DNA from: Bacteroidota bacterium
GTDB taxonomy: Bacteria; Bacteroidota; Ignavibacteria; UBA10030; UBA8401
DNA length: 64,000 nt
Assembly: GCA_008933835.1 (NCBI GenBank)
Contig: WBUG01000010.1
Coordinates: 1-64,000 of the forward strand
Reading direction: 5' to 3'
How positions within the stretch are numbered: the first letter of the stretch is position 1; every line of letters begins with the position of its first letter. Shown here piece by piece: positions 24,926 through 34,677 of this stretch. The notes below the pieces were generated by a model that made no database searches, was not told the DNA's origin, and saw nothing but the letters and a program-made list of their open reading frames with translations. Position numbers and translations under genes: made by a program.

Positions 24926-25594
24926 ATGAACGAACGTATATCCATGACGCACCGCCGTGCCGTTTGTCTGCTCGCCGCTATGCTCGCCCTCGCCGGCGGG
25001 TGCGACGAATCGCTGCCGGCGTACGCGCCCCCCGCGGACATCCTCTCCGTCTCCGTGCGTCCGCTGAACGCCGTCTCGGACACCGTGCGGTACACCATGC
25101 AGGACAACAACAATCCGAACCTCGTCCGCGTCACGATGAACTCCCTCTCCCACGGGTACGAGATCATGCTGGTGAACCGGTACGAGGAGACCATTCAGGA
25201 CGACCTGGAGATCGACGGCACGCTCGAACTGGCGTGGAGAGAGAAGCCCGAGCTCACAGCGGTGCTCCCGCTCTCGAACACCGCCTTCTTTGACGGCGGC
25301 TACGATCCCTCCACCCGACTGCTCACCATCAATCCCGGCGACACCGTCCGGCTCCGCGTGTACTGGAACTTCCGCCTCGCAACGACGGAGTGGGCGTTCA
25401 CCCAGATGAAGTACACCGACGGACCGTCGTACTTCACCGGTCCGCTCCAGTCGGCATCCGACCGTATCCACGTCCCCATGGCGCTGGCCGGAACGGTGAA
25501 AGTGAAACTGCTCCGCTCCCTCTCGTTCACCGAAGCGCGGACCGAGGACGACATCGTCGTCAACTTCAAAGGAAAGGTCCTCAATCCGCCGTGA
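24926..25594 (+). CDS. Hypothetical surface/periplasmic lipoprotein
   Basis: A 222-residue protein with a lipoprotein signal ending in LALAGGCDESLP, so the cysteine at ~residue 26 would be lipidated. ATG 24944 (MTHRR) is an equally good start. The mature part is beta-rich (TVRYTMQDNNNPNLVRVTMNSLSHGYEIMLVN, DTVRLRVYWNFRLATTEWAF) with no recognised domain. It begins a four-gene plus-strand run with a secreted protein, a PorV-like protein and a TonB receptor, and ends 14 bp before the start of the next gene, so it is probably co-transcribed. A role as surface accessory of that cluster is inference from position alone. Confidence 0.72.
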   Translation: MNERISMTHRRAVCLLAAMLALAGGCDESLPAYAPPADILSVSVRPLNAVSDTVRYTMQDNNNPNLVRVTMNSLSHGYEIMLVNRYEETIQDDLEIDGTLELAWREKPELTAVLPLSNTAFFDGGYDPSTRLLTINPGDTVRLRVYWNFRLATTEWAFTQMKYTDGPSYFTGPLQSASDRIHVPMALAGTVKVKLLRSLSFTEARTEDDIVVNFKGKVLNPP

Positions 25595-25608
25595 CCGGCG
25601 GGAACCCG

Positions 25609-28600
25609 ATGCGTCCGCTCCGCACCGTCATATCGCTCATACTCCTGACCGCCGCCGCCGTGGCACAGCCGCCCTGCAGCCATCCGCCGCCGTACGACTG
25701 CACGGAGCTGAACGTCAACGATGTCGCCGTGTACATCGACAACAACGGCAGCGTCCGGAACTTCTACTACCCGAACCCCGGCGCGAACGTCTCGCTCCTC
25801 CCGCAGGCGCAGCTGATGATCGGCGCCGTCGTGAACGGATCGCCCCGCAGTACGTGGGGATTTTATCAGGGACCGTCGGTCTCCCAGTACAGCCCCGGTC
25901 CCCTCCTCAACGGCCGGCCCGACACCGCGCGGGAAAGTTTCGCGACACGGTACCGTGTGTACCGCATCGCGCGGAACTGGGAATCGATGCGGGAGAGCGC
26001 CGTGAAGGAGGGATACCGCACGGATTACGCCGAATGGCCGGCCGCGCTCGGCGCGCCGGTCGATACCGCCGGGCGGCCGCTCTTCCTCGGCGACCAGACC
26101 GCCTGGTGCGTCTGGAACGACGCCGATTCGCTGAGCGGAGCCGCCTTCGCCGGCGTTCCGCTGAAGGCCGAGGTCCGTATGACGATGTGGGCGTACGACG
26201 ACGACCCCATCCTTCGGCACGCCCTCTTCGTGAAGTACGACATCGTCAACCGCAGCGATACGCTCTGGAAGGACTTCTACGCCGGACAGTACTTCTCCGG
26301 CGGCATCAACAACACGCGCACGTACGCCGGCACCGATTCTGTCCGCGAACTGCTCTACCTCTACAGCGGCTCACCGCTCACCACCGCGTACGGCGTCCGT
26401 ATCCCGGCCGTCGGCGTCGTCGCGCTGCAGGGTCCCGTCGTCCCCGCGCCCGGCTCCGCCGCGTTCGACTTCGGCCGGACGGTGACGGGTGCACGCAACC
26501 TCCGCGCCGCCGCCGCATCCACCTTCCCGCAGGGACTCCCGTTCGATGAACGGCGTCTCTATGACGGACTCGCCGGGTTGGACCCGTACACGGGCGGACC
26601 GTACATCAATCCGCAGACCGGACGGCCGACCCGCTTCCTGTACGGCGGCGACCCCTGGCTCAATACCGGATGGATCGAACGCAACGAGAACGTCAACACC
26701 GGTTTCCGAGAGACCATGCTCTCCCACGGTCCGGTGGACGTCCCCCCGGGCGGTTCCGTCTCCGTCGTCGGCGCTTTCATCGTCGGCCGGGGCAGGGACC
26801 CGTTCCACAGCGTGACCATCCTTAAACACTTCGCGTCGTACGTGCGGAGCGCCTACATGGCGCTGCTCAGCCCCACCGCCGTACCGCAGCCGGCCGTCAC
26901 CTCTTCGGCCATGAACGGCACCGTCATCCTCACCTGGAACAGCGGCGCGGAACGCGACCTGCCGAACGGATACCGGTTCCAGGGATACAACGTCTACCAG
27001 GGCGAGACCGCGAACGGACCATGGCACCGCATCTTCACGGCGGACAAGAACGACAACGTCGTCATCCTCTCCGAAGAGACGTATCAGCCCGAGTTCTCGT
27101 CGCTCTCCTCGCGCGGCATCCAGACCCTGCCGAACGCCGGGCTGCAGCATCATCTCATCGTCACACGCGACACCCTGCTCAACGCTCCGCTCACCGACGG
27201 ACACGCGTACCACTTCTCGGTCCGCGCGCTGTGGGAGAGCTCCGACAACCGTCCGATGGTGCTCGAGAGCGGCGACCGGCCGGCGACCGTCGTTCCCGGC
27301 GGCCTCCCGCCCGGTTCGGACATCGTCTCCCCGCTCACGCGCATCCCGCATGACCGTGTGCACGACGATGCGCTCATCGTGGAGGTGGTGGACCCGCTCC
27401 GGCTGAAGGGGAACCCGTACCGCGTCACGCTCCACGTCTCGAACGACACCGTCACCTGGGACGCGGTGAACGAAGCCTCCGGCGCCGCGGTGCTCACCGG
27501 ACTGCGCACCGTCAACGGTGAATCCTCCCCCGTCATCGACGGCTTCACGCTTCGGCTCCGCCGTCCCGCCGTCGGCGTGCGCCGCGATCAGCAGACACCC
27601 CGCGGATGGGAGTACCTTCCGGAGGGGAACCGGTGGCTCACCGGCGCCTCCCCCACGCTCATCATGGACGCTTTTCAGAACGGTCTGGTGTATCCCCAGG
27701 TCACCAACTACATCGGCCGCGGCGGCACGAAGGTGAAAGCGGACCAGCTCCGGCGTGTCGAGCTCCGGTTCAGTTCCTCGCTGACCCAGAAAGCGTACCG
27801 GTACGTTGACAAGGTCCGGGGATTCCCCTTCAACGATCCGCCGAAGGACACCTCCTTCGTCCCGTACATCCTGAGGCGCGGCTCCGGCTACGTGTACCAG
27901 GAGATGGTGGATGTCCCCTTCACCGTGTGGGAAGTGGATTCGCTGGACGGCGACCCCGTTCCGCGGCAGCTGGCGGCGGGATTCGTCGAAACGAACGACA
28001 GTCTCACCTCCTCCTCGGGACGGTATCTCGGCCGCGGCAGCGTGAACGGCCGGTGGGATCCCACCTCCGCGGCGGGGGGCGGCGGTGAGATCCTCTTCGT
28101 GTTCTCGTCGCCGTACACGGACGCTCCGCAGGCGCCGTACAACGCGACCTCGTTCAACCTCTTCTTCCATCCCGATTCGTTCGACGTGATGTACCTCCTC
28201 TCCTCCCGGAACGACACCACCCTCACGAAGGAGCGGTTCCGTACCGCGCAGGAGGGGGACATCTTCCGCATCACGCCGAACTATCCGCTGAAGGACGGAC
28301 AGACGTACCGCTTCTCGTCCTCACCGGGCACCGTCGGCAGCGCCGCACTCGCGAAGGAACAGCGGGCGATGGAACGCATCACCGTCTTTCCGAACCCGTA
28401 CATGGGAGGCCACGCGCTCGAGAGTTCCCCCTCCAAGCGCTTCGTACGCCTCACCGGACTTCCGGCGCCGAGCCGCATCCGCATTTACGCCCTGAGCGGC
28501 CGGCTCGTCCGCACCTTCGAACATCTCAGCGCCTCGTCCGGCTTCTCGGACTGGGACCTCCGGAACGACGAAGGGATCAAAGTGGCGAGCGGACTCTATC

Positions 28601-28686
28601 TTATCCATATCGACTCTCCCGGCATCGGCACCACCGTACTGAAACTGATGGTGCTGTATCCCGACGAACGGCTGAATGCGTACTGA
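25609..28686 (+). CDS. Large secreted protein with C-terminal T9SS-like sorting module
   Basis: The start was set at ATG 25609 (MRPLRTVISLILLTAAAVAQPP, a signal peptide); a GTG at 25591 that overlaps the upstream stop is an alternative. Length is ~1025 residues. A fibronectin type III-like segment lies around residues 420-560 (PAVTSSAMNGTVILTWNSGAE, GYNVYQGETANGPWHRI). The C-terminal ~95 residues have MERITVFPNPYMGG, then RIRIYALSGRLVRTFEH, then GVYLIHI-type strands (SGLYLIHIDSPG): the FlgD-like/T9SS fold, though with NPY in place of the common NPFNP. Its tail (VLYPDERLNAY) runs past the usual end. It is likely displayed on or released from the cell by T9SS. No enzyme motif was found. Confidence 0.8.
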   Translation: MRPLRTVISLILLTAAAVAQPPCSHPPPYDCTELNVNDVAVYIDNNGSVRNFYYPNPGANVSLLPQAQLMIGAVVNGSPRSTWGFYQGPSVSQYSPGPLLNGRPDTARESFATRYRVYRIARNWESMRESAVKEGYRTDYAEWPAALGAPVDTAGRPLFLGDQTAWCVWNDADSLSGAAFAGVPLKAEVRMTMWAYDDDPILRHALFVKYDIVNRSDTLWKDFYAGQYFSGGINNTRTYAGTDSVRELLYLYSGSPLTTAYGVRIPAVGVVALQGPVVPAPGSAAFDFGRTVTGARNLRAAAASTFPQGLPFDERRLYDGLAGLDPYTGGPYINPQTGRPTRFLYGGDPWLNTGWIERNENVNTGFRETMLSHGPVDVPPGGSVSVVGAFIVGRGRDPFHSVTILKHFASYVRSAYMALLSPTAVPQPAVTSSAMNGTVILTWNSGAERDLPNGYRFQGYNVYQGETANGPWHRIFTADKNDNVVILSEETYQPEFSSLSSRGIQTLPNAGLQHHLIVTRDTLLNAPLTDGHAYHFSVRALWESSDNRPMVLESGDRPATVVPGGLPPGSDIVSPLTRIPHDRVHDDALIVEVVDPLRLKGNPYRVTLHVSNDTVTWDAVNEASGAAVLTGLRTVNGESSPVIDGFTLRLRRPAVGVRRDQQTPRGWEYLPEGNRWLTGASPTLIMDAFQNGLVYPQVTNYIGRGGTKVKADQLRRVELRFSSSLTQKAYRYVDKVRGFPFNDPPKDTSFVPYILRRGSGYVYQEMVDVPFTVWEVDSLDGDPVPRQLAAGFVETNDSLTSSSGRYLGRGSVNGRWDPTSAAGGGGEILFVFSSPYTDAPQAPYNATSFNLFFHPDSFDVMYLLSSRNDTTLTKERFRTAQEGDIFRITPNYPLKDGQTYRFSSSPGTVGSAALAKEQRAMERITVFPNPYMGGHALESSPSKRFVRLTGLPAPSRIRIYALSGRLVRTFEHLSASSGFSDWDLRNDEGIKVASGLYLIHIDSPGIGTTVLKLMVLYPDERLNAY

Positions 28687-28687
28687 G

Positions 28688-28830
28688 AAAATTAAAAATT
28701 AAGAATTAAAAATGAAGAATGTGGGTGCAGGATTTCGGCTCTTCTGTGCCTTGCTGCTGCAACCTCGTAGCGATACCGTGCTTTGTGATTTTCACATTCT
28801 GTGATTTGTACTTTGTAATTTGTGATTTCC
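28688..28830. repeat. AT-rich heptamer repeats in the gap before the PorV-like gene
   Basis: Two short arrays with an exact 7-bp period. Units at 28688-28722: aaaatta, aaaatta, agaatta, aaaatga, agaatgt. Units at 28782-28830: tttgtga, ttttcac, attctgt, gatttgt, actttgt, aatttgt, gatttcc. Base composition is far more AT-rich than the flanking genes. Between them lies ~60 bp of ordinary sequence. No gene is predicted here. Confidence 0.85.
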
Positions 28831-28838
28831 ACCGATTC

Positions 28839-29858
28839 GTGTTTCGTTCCTCTTTTATATCGACCTTGATGTTGGGCCTCGCGCTCACCGGCACGCTCCA
28901 CTCCGCCACCGGCGGAAAGCGGGGTACCGCGGGCGCGCAGGAACTGCTCGTACCGGTCGGCGGACGCGCGACGGCGCTCGGCGGCAGTGCGGCGGCGGAC
29001 GTTGCGGGGGCCGAGGCGCTCTTCTGGAACCCGGCCGGAATCGTCCGGACCGCGCGTCCATTCGAAGCGCTCTTCTTCCACCAGACACATCTGTACGATA
29101 TCGCCAACATCGCCGCCGGAGCGACGGTCTCGTTCGGCGAAGCGGGCACCGTCGGTCTGCTGGTGCGTTCCCTGCAGGTCGGCGCCATTCCGGTCACGAC
29201 GGTGGACCGGCCGTACGGAACGGGCGACACGTACACTCCTTCGTTCGTGACCTACGGTATCGCCTACGGACGACGGTTCACCGACATGATCTCGCTCGGC
29301 GTGACGGTGAAGCTCGTCACCGAACGGGTGCTGGAGGCCTCCGCCGTCGGTCTGGCGTTCGACGCCGGACTGCAGTACCGCACCGGGGTGGAGGGGCTCG
29401 AGATCGGATTCGTCATCCAGAACATCGGCGACGACATGCGCTTCGACGGCGAATCGCTCAACGAGCCGAACACGCTCTACCCCAACCGCACCGTCATCGC
29501 GCCGTTCCCCCTTCCCACCACCATCCAGATCGGTGCGACGTACGACCTCCGGTTCGACGACGCCGGCCGGCTGCGGCTCATGGGGAAGGTGCAGAGCAAT
29601 TCGTTCGATACGGACCAGTACATCGCGGCGCTCGAATACTCGTTCGCCGACCGGCTCTTCCTCCGCGGCAGCGCCGACCTGCACGGTGATGTGCGCCGCG
29701 ACGCGTTCGGGGCCGACATGTTCACCTACCCCTACGCCGCCGGCGCGGGGGTGCGCCTCACGCCCGCCGACGGCATCGAGGCATCGTTCGATTACGCGTT
29801 CCGGTACTCCCGGACGTTCACCGGCAGTCATTCGTTCGGCCTCACCGTCGCTCTGTGA
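28839..29858 (+). CDS. PorV/PorQ-family outer-membrane protein (T9SS accessory)
   Basis: The ORF track begins inside the AT-rich repeat. The likely start is GTG 28839, giving a clean signal peptide (FRSSFISTLMLGLALTGTLHSA) and ~339 residues; ATG 28869 is possible. The body has the PorV/PorQ pattern: an opening with GGRATALGGSAAADVAGAEALFWNPAGI (consensus s.RalgmGgA..A....a...NPA.l), repeated outer-membrane strands, and a last strand FTGSHSFGLTVAL. PorV is a 14-strand barrel that carries type IX cargo from the translocon to the attachment complex. Paralogues often sit next to their cargo. Directly upstream is a gene for a protein with a T9SS-like C-terminal module, which supports this reading. 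Confidence 0.85.
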   Translation: MFRSSFISTLMLGLALTGTLHSATGGKRGTAGAQELLVPVGGRATALGGSAAADVAGAEALFWNPAGIVRTARPFEALFFHQTHLYDIANIAAGATVSFGEAGTVGLLVRSLQVGAIPVTTVDRPYGTGDTYTPSFVTYGIAYGRRFTDMISLGVTVKLVTERVLEASAVGLAFDAGLQYRTGVEGLEIGFVIQNIGDDMRFDGESLNEPNTLYPNRTVIAPFPLPTTIQIGATYDLRFDDAGRLRLMGKVQSNSFDTDQYIAALEYSFADRLFLRGSADLHGDVRRDAFGADMFTYPYAAGAGVRLTPADGIEASFDYAFRYSRTFTGSHSFGLTVAL

Positions 29859-29896
29859 GCGGCCGGGGCATCATTCACCGTCCAGACCATCACGGC

Positions 29897-32404
29897 ATGT
29901 CCGTTCGCATCATCATACCGCTCCTCCTGTTGAGCTCCCTCCTCGCCGCCCAGAACAGCGGGCGCATCGAAGGGACCGTGCGCGACCGCGCAACGAAAGA
30001 ACCGCTCGTCGGCGCCAGTGTCATCATCACCGGCACGGCGGCCGGAACGGTGTCCGACGCGGAGGGCCGGTACCGCATCGGCGGCCTCGCTCCCGGCACG
30101 TACACGCTCCGCGCGGAACTGCTCGGCTACGCGGGGTACACGGTGCAGAACATCACCGTTGCGGCGGACCGGACCGTCACGCAGAACTTCGCGATGGAGG
30201 TCGCCGCGGTCGAGATGCGCGAGATCGTGGTGAGCGCGCAGCGGACGCAGATCCAGGCGGAACAGACCGGCACGCTCCAGCGCGTGTCGTCGGACGAGAT
30301 CATGCTCCTCCCCGTCGCGCAGTTCCAGGAGGCGGTGCGCCTGCAGGCCGGCACCACGCTCGAAGGGAACGTGCGCGGCGGCAAGACCACCGAGGTGATG
30401 TACCTGGTGGACGGCATGCCGATGCAGGACATGATGAGCGGCGGCATGAACGCCGAACTCCCCACCTCCTCCATCGCCGAGCTCACCATCCAGACCGGCG
30501 GGTTCGAGGCGGAGTACGGCAACGCCCTCTCCGGCGTCATCAATGTCGTGACCAAATCCGCCCCTTCCACGCACCAGTTCATGCTCCACGGCGCCACGGA
30601 CGACCTGCACGGCGGCACCGCGTCGAACAAGACCGCGCTGCTGGAGGGTTCCGCGGGGGGACCGGTCATCGGCGGCATGCTTTCGTACTACGCCACGCTC
30701 ACCTGGCGGCGCACCGGTTCGCGCTGGTGGCAGGACTTCGCGCGCACCATGCCGGACGACATCGAACACTCCCTGAGCTCCTTCGGCAAGCTGGACTACA
30801 TCCACTCCCCCTCCACCCGCCTGTCGGCGCAGCTCCTGTATTCGCAGATGGACACGCGGGACTACGAGTTCAGCTGGCGCTTCAATCTCGCCGGCCTCCC
30901 GCCGCGGGACCGCACCTCGTACCGCGGGGCGCTCGTGCTGACGCACCTGTTCGATCCCACGACGGTGCTCACCACGCGCGTGAGCCACTCGGTGACCGAC
31001 AACGCCGTCGGCACCGGCGCCCGCTCCGGCATCGATCCGACGGACATCTACCAGTACGACCTCTTCCTCCAGTACATCGTCTCCGGCGCGCGCAACCTGT
31101 GGAGCCGCACGTCGCAGAGCGTCACGCTCGTCAAGTCCGACCTCTCCACGCAGTTCGACGGCGGACACCTCTTCAAGACCGGCGGAGAGCTCTTCCTCTA
31201 CGGCCTGTCGGCGGACATCGTGAAGTACGAGCCGCAGAAATCGTACTTCGGGAAACCGCTCGTCACCGAACCGCCCCTCAACTTCAGCACCGCCTACACC
31301 TACCGGCCGTACTCCGGCTCCTTCTTCGTGCAGGACAAGTTCGAGGTGAAGTCCAGCGGCATGATCGTCAACGTCGGCGGCCGGGTGGACTTCCTCGATC
31401 CCCGCGCCTCCCGTCCCGCCATCGAACTCATCCCCGTGTCGGACAACGAGTACACCTCCGCCTACAAAGGGGAGGTCCCCGCCCGCATGAAGGTCGAGTT
31501 CTCCCCCCGCTTCGGCATCTCCATGCCGTACGGCGAATCGGGCAGCATCTTCCTGAACTACGGACACTACGTCCAGTTCCCGCTCTTCGACTACCTCTAC
31601 TCGGGCCTCGACGTGGTGGCGCAGCAGCGCGGCGTCAGCGCCGTGGTGGGGAATCCGGACCTGAAACCGGAGAAGACACGGGCGTGGGAGGTGAGCGTGC
31701 GGCAGGCGGTCACGGACGAGCTCACCGCGACGCTGCTCTACTTCCGGAAGGAGACGGAGAACCAGGTGGACAGCAAGACGTTCATTCCGAGCGACAGCAA
31801 GGCGGCGGGGGATTACGGGTTCGCGGAGTTCGTGAACAACCCGAGCGCACAGGCGGAGGGGCTCGAAGCGCGGCTGAAGAAGAGCGGCGGTGAGGTGCTC
31901 AACGGCGAGCTGTCGTACACCTTCATGCTGGCGCAGGGTCTGAGCGAGAACGCGACGCAGGGGCTCAACCTCGCCCAGTACGGCATCACCCCCTACACCT
32001 CCCTCTTCTACCTGAGCTGGGACCAGCGTCACACGGTGAAGGTCTCCGCCTCCCTCTCCCTGCCGTACGGCGTGGAGGTGCAGGCGTTCTACAACTTCAA
32101 CACCGCGCGCCCCTACACGTACTTTCCGTCGCGGGACGGCTTCACGCCGCTCGATTCGACGCTGCTCTTCGTCCCGAACAACCGGCGGATGGAGAACTAT
32201 TCGGCGCTGGACCTGAAGGTGAGCGCCACGGTGCCGTACGACGACGCGGTCCGCATGGTCGTCTACGCCGACATCCGCAACCTCTTCAACGACCGCAACC
32301 TCCGCTGGATGGACTCCTCCGGCCGCATCGGCGGCGAACTCTCCGATCCCGGCGCGTACTACACCGGTTTCCGCATGACCACCGGCGTCCGCTTCGAGTT
32401 CTGA
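29897..32404 (+). CDS. TonB-dependent receptor with carboxypeptidase-regulatory N-terminal domain
   Basis: The start was set at ATG 29897 (MSVRIIIPLLLLSSLLAAQNS, signal peptide), giving ~835 residues. Residues ~22-100 are the CarboxypepD_reg/DUF4480-type beta sandwich (GRIEGTVRDRATKEPLVGASVIITGT). The plug domain follows (QRVSSDEIMLLPV, VMYLVDGMPMQDMM, IQTGGFEAEYGNALSGVINVVTK). The barrel then runs to the aromatic C-terminus GVRFEF. The receptor moves a large substrate through the outer membrane using TonB-ExbBD energy. The substrate is unknown. No clear TonB box can be pinned down. It lies 38 bp downstream of the PorV-like gene and is likely in the same transcript. Confidence 0.93.
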   Translation: MSVRIIIPLLLLSSLLAAQNSGRIEGTVRDRATKEPLVGASVIITGTAAGTVSDAEGRYRIGGLAPGTYTLRAELLGYAGYTVQNITVAADRTVTQNFAMEVAAVEMREIVVSAQRTQIQAEQTGTLQRVSSDEIMLLPVAQFQEAVRLQAGTTLEGNVRGGKTTEVMYLVDGMPMQDMMSGGMNAELPTSSIAELTIQTGGFEAEYGNALSGVINVVTKSAPSTHQFMLHGATDDLHGGTASNKTALLEGSAGGPVIGGMLSYYATLTWRRTGSRWWQDFARTMPDDIEHSLSSFGKLDYIHSPSTRLSAQLLYSQMDTRDYEFSWRFNLAGLPPRDRTSYRGALVLTHLFDPTTVLTTRVSHSVTDNAVGTGARSGIDPTDIYQYDLFLQYIVSGARNLWSRTSQSVTLVKSDLSTQFDGGHLFKTGGELFLYGLSADIVKYEPQKSYFGKPLVTEPPLNFSTAYTYRPYSGSFFVQDKFEVKSSGMIVNVGGRVDFLDPRASRPAIELIPVSDNEYTSAYKGEVPARMKVEFSPRFGISMPYGESGSIFLNYGHYVQFPLFDYLYSGLDVVAQQRGVSAVVGNPDLKPEKTRAWEVSVRQAVTDELTATLLYFRKETENQVDSKTFIPSDSKAAGDYGFAEFVNNPSAQAEGLEARLKKSGGEVLNGELSYTFMLAQGLSENATQGLNLAQYGITPYTSLFYLSWDQRHTVKVSASLSLPYGVEVQAFYNFNTARPYTYFPSRDGFTPLDSTLLFVPNNRRMENYSALDLKVSATVPYDDAVRMVVYADIRNLFNDRNLRWMDSSGRIGGELSDPGAYYTGFRMTTGVRFEF

Positions 32405-32423
32405 CCCGGACCGGCCGCTCCGC

Positions 32424-34511
32424 TCACTTCACCAGCATCAACTTCTTCACCGCCGAGTACGCCCCGGCCCGCATCGTACAATAATAGACACCGCTGGAGA
32501 GCCGGCTGCCGTCGAATCGCGCTTCATACCGTCCCGGACCGCGGCGCTCGTTCACGAGGGATGCGACACGCCGGCCCAGGATGTCGTACACGTCGATGGA
32601 GACATCGGCCGCCGCCGACACGTCGTACGGGATGACGGTCGAGGGATTGAAGGGATTCGGACGGTTGTTCCGCAGCGACATCGCCCGCGGAAGGCTCCCC
32701 TCCGCATCGATCCCCGAAACCGCCGGAGAGAAGTACGCTCGAATGGTCTGATCGCATTCCGGTTGGATGAATGCGTAGGAGCTCACCGGCCCGATGTTCG
32801 TCCGGTTCACGACGACCGAATCGGTCTTGTATCCCTCCGCGGGCGTGATGGTGTACGTTTTCGTCACGAGATTCGTACTGGTGACGAATCCGTTCGGTTC
32901 AATGCTCCCTCCGGAGTCCGCCCACGAGTAGATGAACACAGAGACGGTCAATCCGCCATTCTCCGCTTCACGCTTTGGTACCGCAACGGTTCGAAAGACC
33001 CACATCGCCGGTCGCGGCGCTCCTTCCCCTGCTGCCGACGAGCCTCGCGCCGTGTCGAGCAGATAGAGGAACGGCACCGTCGGCGTGAATGTACTGTCCG
33101 GCGGCGCGGCGAATGGGAAGAGGGCATCCATATACCGTGTAGAGTACCGTTGCACATCCGTACCGTACTGATTCATCATATCGGCCGCCTGCAGAGCATA
33201 CCGGATCCTTCCGCCGGCCGTGTCCAACCGGCCGTTCACGAAGACCGGTTCGGACCAGAAGGCGGCTTTTGTCCGCCCTTTGATCGAGATGGCCGGATAG
33301 GCGTTGCCGATACCGTTCCCGCTGTACCGATAATAACTTGAATCGTATTCGGAAGAGGCGCCGCGGGTCCGGTCCGAAATGATGGTCCATTGCCACGATT
33401 GTGGACCGCGGTACAGGGTATAGAAGCGGTTCGAAACGCGTGAACTGTCCAGGACCTTGAGGCAGTATCCGTTGACGACCAGATGCAGTGAGCTCTTGGC
33501 ACCGGGGTACACCTTCTCGTCCACCGCCGCGGCGTACTGAGCGAAGTTCTCAAAGAGCACGTGGACCGTGTCATTGGGAGCGACCCCGAGCGGCTCGCCG
33601 TCCACACCGAGCGTGGTCCATGTCCAGTTCGCCCCTTTGTCCGTCGATGTGAAATACCCGATGCGGTCAGCGCTGTCCGGGTGTGCCGTGCCGAGCGGCG
33701 GGAGCGAACCGGCGCCGGTCAGAGCGGCAGGCCGGTAGTACGCGCCGTCAGCGCCGACCAGGAGAGGCGACGCACCCACGATATCGAATCCGCTGTGCGG
33801 AAGGTGTCGGCGCAGGCTATCGATGCCCACCCATGACGAACCGAAATCGGACGACCGTGCGACGAGGAGATCGTTCTGACCGATGTTGGCGGTGAAGAGG
33901 ATGTCGATCCTCGACGGGTCGTAGGTGACCTGCGGATCGCTGACAGAACGGTGAGAGAAGAGGGCCGGCAGTTCCGTTTCCGTGAAGTGCCCGAGTCCGG
34001 GACCATCGTCGATAGCCAAGTAGGTCTTTCCGCCGGCGACGTAGGTCATGATGGCGATCCCCTCCCCGCCGCCGCCGGTGATGACGTCGATGCCCGCGTG
34101 TCCGGTCCCTCCCAGCGTGCGCGGGTGCGGGTATCCGGTGACCATCGATCCGTCAGCGCTCCATCGTACGTACTTCGCGACCGCACGGTTCCCGGGCGAC
34201 GGCAGGGAGAGGTCCCGCTCCAGAAAGGTCATGTGCATCTGATTCGTGCCGTCGTATCGCACGATTCGTCGCCCGAATCCCGCGGTGATCCCTTCGTCGA
34301 AGTCGCTGACACCGATGATGATCCCGTCGGCGGGTGTGACGTTCGGTGCTGAACGAAACGGACGGACATTCTGCACCGAAGGCACGGGCACATCTGTCCG
34401 GAACAATCGTTTGGTGTCGAAATCGGTGCGGGTCCGTTCGCGGTGCTTGTTGGCGGCGTCGGAGGAGTTGACGAGAAGAAGGAGGAACAGGACGAACAGT
34501 GTGCGCTTCAT
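32424..34511 (-). CDS. Secreted protein with T9SS type A sorting domain (sialidase/BNR-like propeller)
   Basis: The start was moved to ATG 34511 (MKRTLFVLFLLLLVNSSDA, signal peptide), giving ~695 residues. The central ~400 residues carry repeated strands with Asp-box-like turns (SSDFGSSWVGIDSL, TSTDKGANWTWTTLG), typical of BNR/sialidase beta-propellers that need not be enzymes. A module around 560-610 (TVSVFIYSWADSGGSIEPNG) resembles the InlB B-repeat/Big type. The last ~85 residues are the sorting module: LRNNRPNPFNPSTVIPYDV, DVYDILGRRVASLV, GVYYCTMRAG, KKLMLVK. It is expected to be exported by the type IX system. It converges with the TonB receptor gene, 19 bp apart. Confidence 0.87.
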   Translation of the reverse strand: MKRTLFVLFLLLLVNSSDAANKHRERTRTDFDTKRLFRTDVPVPSVQNVRPFRSAPNVTPADGIIIGVSDFDEGITAGFGRRIVRYDGTNQMHMTFLERDLSLPSPGNRAVAKYVRWSADGSMVTGYPHPRTLGGTGHAGIDVITGGGGEGIAIMTYVAGGKTYLAIDDGPGLGHFTETELPALFSHRSVSDPQVTYDPSRIDILFTANIGQNDLLVARSSDFGSSWVGIDSLRRHLPHSGFDIVGASPLLVGADGAYYRPAALTGAGSLPPLGTAHPDSADRIGYFTSTDKGANWTWTTLGVDGEPLGVAPNDTVHVLFENFAQYAAAVDEKVYPGAKSSLHLVVNGYCLKVLDSSRVSNRFYTLYRGPQSWQWTIISDRTRGASSEYDSSYYRYSGNGIGNAYPAISIKGRTKAAFWSEPVFVNGRLDTAGGRIRYALQAADMMNQYGTDVQRYSTRYMDALFPFAAPPDSTFTPTVPFLYLLDTARGSSAAGEGAPRPAMWVFRTVAVPKREAENGGLTVSVFIYSWADSGGSIEPNGFVTSTNLVTKTYTITPAEGYKTDSVVVNRTNIGPVSSYAFIQPECDQTIRAYFSPAVSGIDAEGSLPRAMSLRNNRPNPFNPSTVIPYDVSAAADVSIDVYDILGRRVASLVNERRGPGRYEARFDGSRLSSGVYYCTMRAGAYSAVKKLMLVK

Positions 34512-34632
34512 GGCACGCTCAGACGTTGTGGGTGCGCTGTCAACGGGCGCTGACACCGGTAAGGTACTGCGCCCGCGGAGGAATGTCAATGTTCGGTCCG
34601 TGCCGGACATCGGAAATCACCCCTGTTTTCCG

Positions 34633-34638
34633 TATATT
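34633..34638 (+). promoter_or_regulatory. Candidate -10 element (TATATT) of the DUF1385 gene
   Basis: TTTTCCGTATATTACCGG lies 39 nt upstream of ATG 34678, a normal leader length. The core CGTATATTACC is shared with the element upstream of the LOG gene at 47231. Confidence 0.4.
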
Positions 34639-34677
34639 ACCGGACAATTCTCTCGCGTTCACGAACGAATACGGACA

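Noticed and set aside
28719-28868. Extended N-terminus of the PorV-like protein as given in the ORF track
   Set aside because: It is encoded by the AT-rich heptamer repeat and is Cys/Phe-rich without signal logic; GTG 28839 gives a normal signal peptide.
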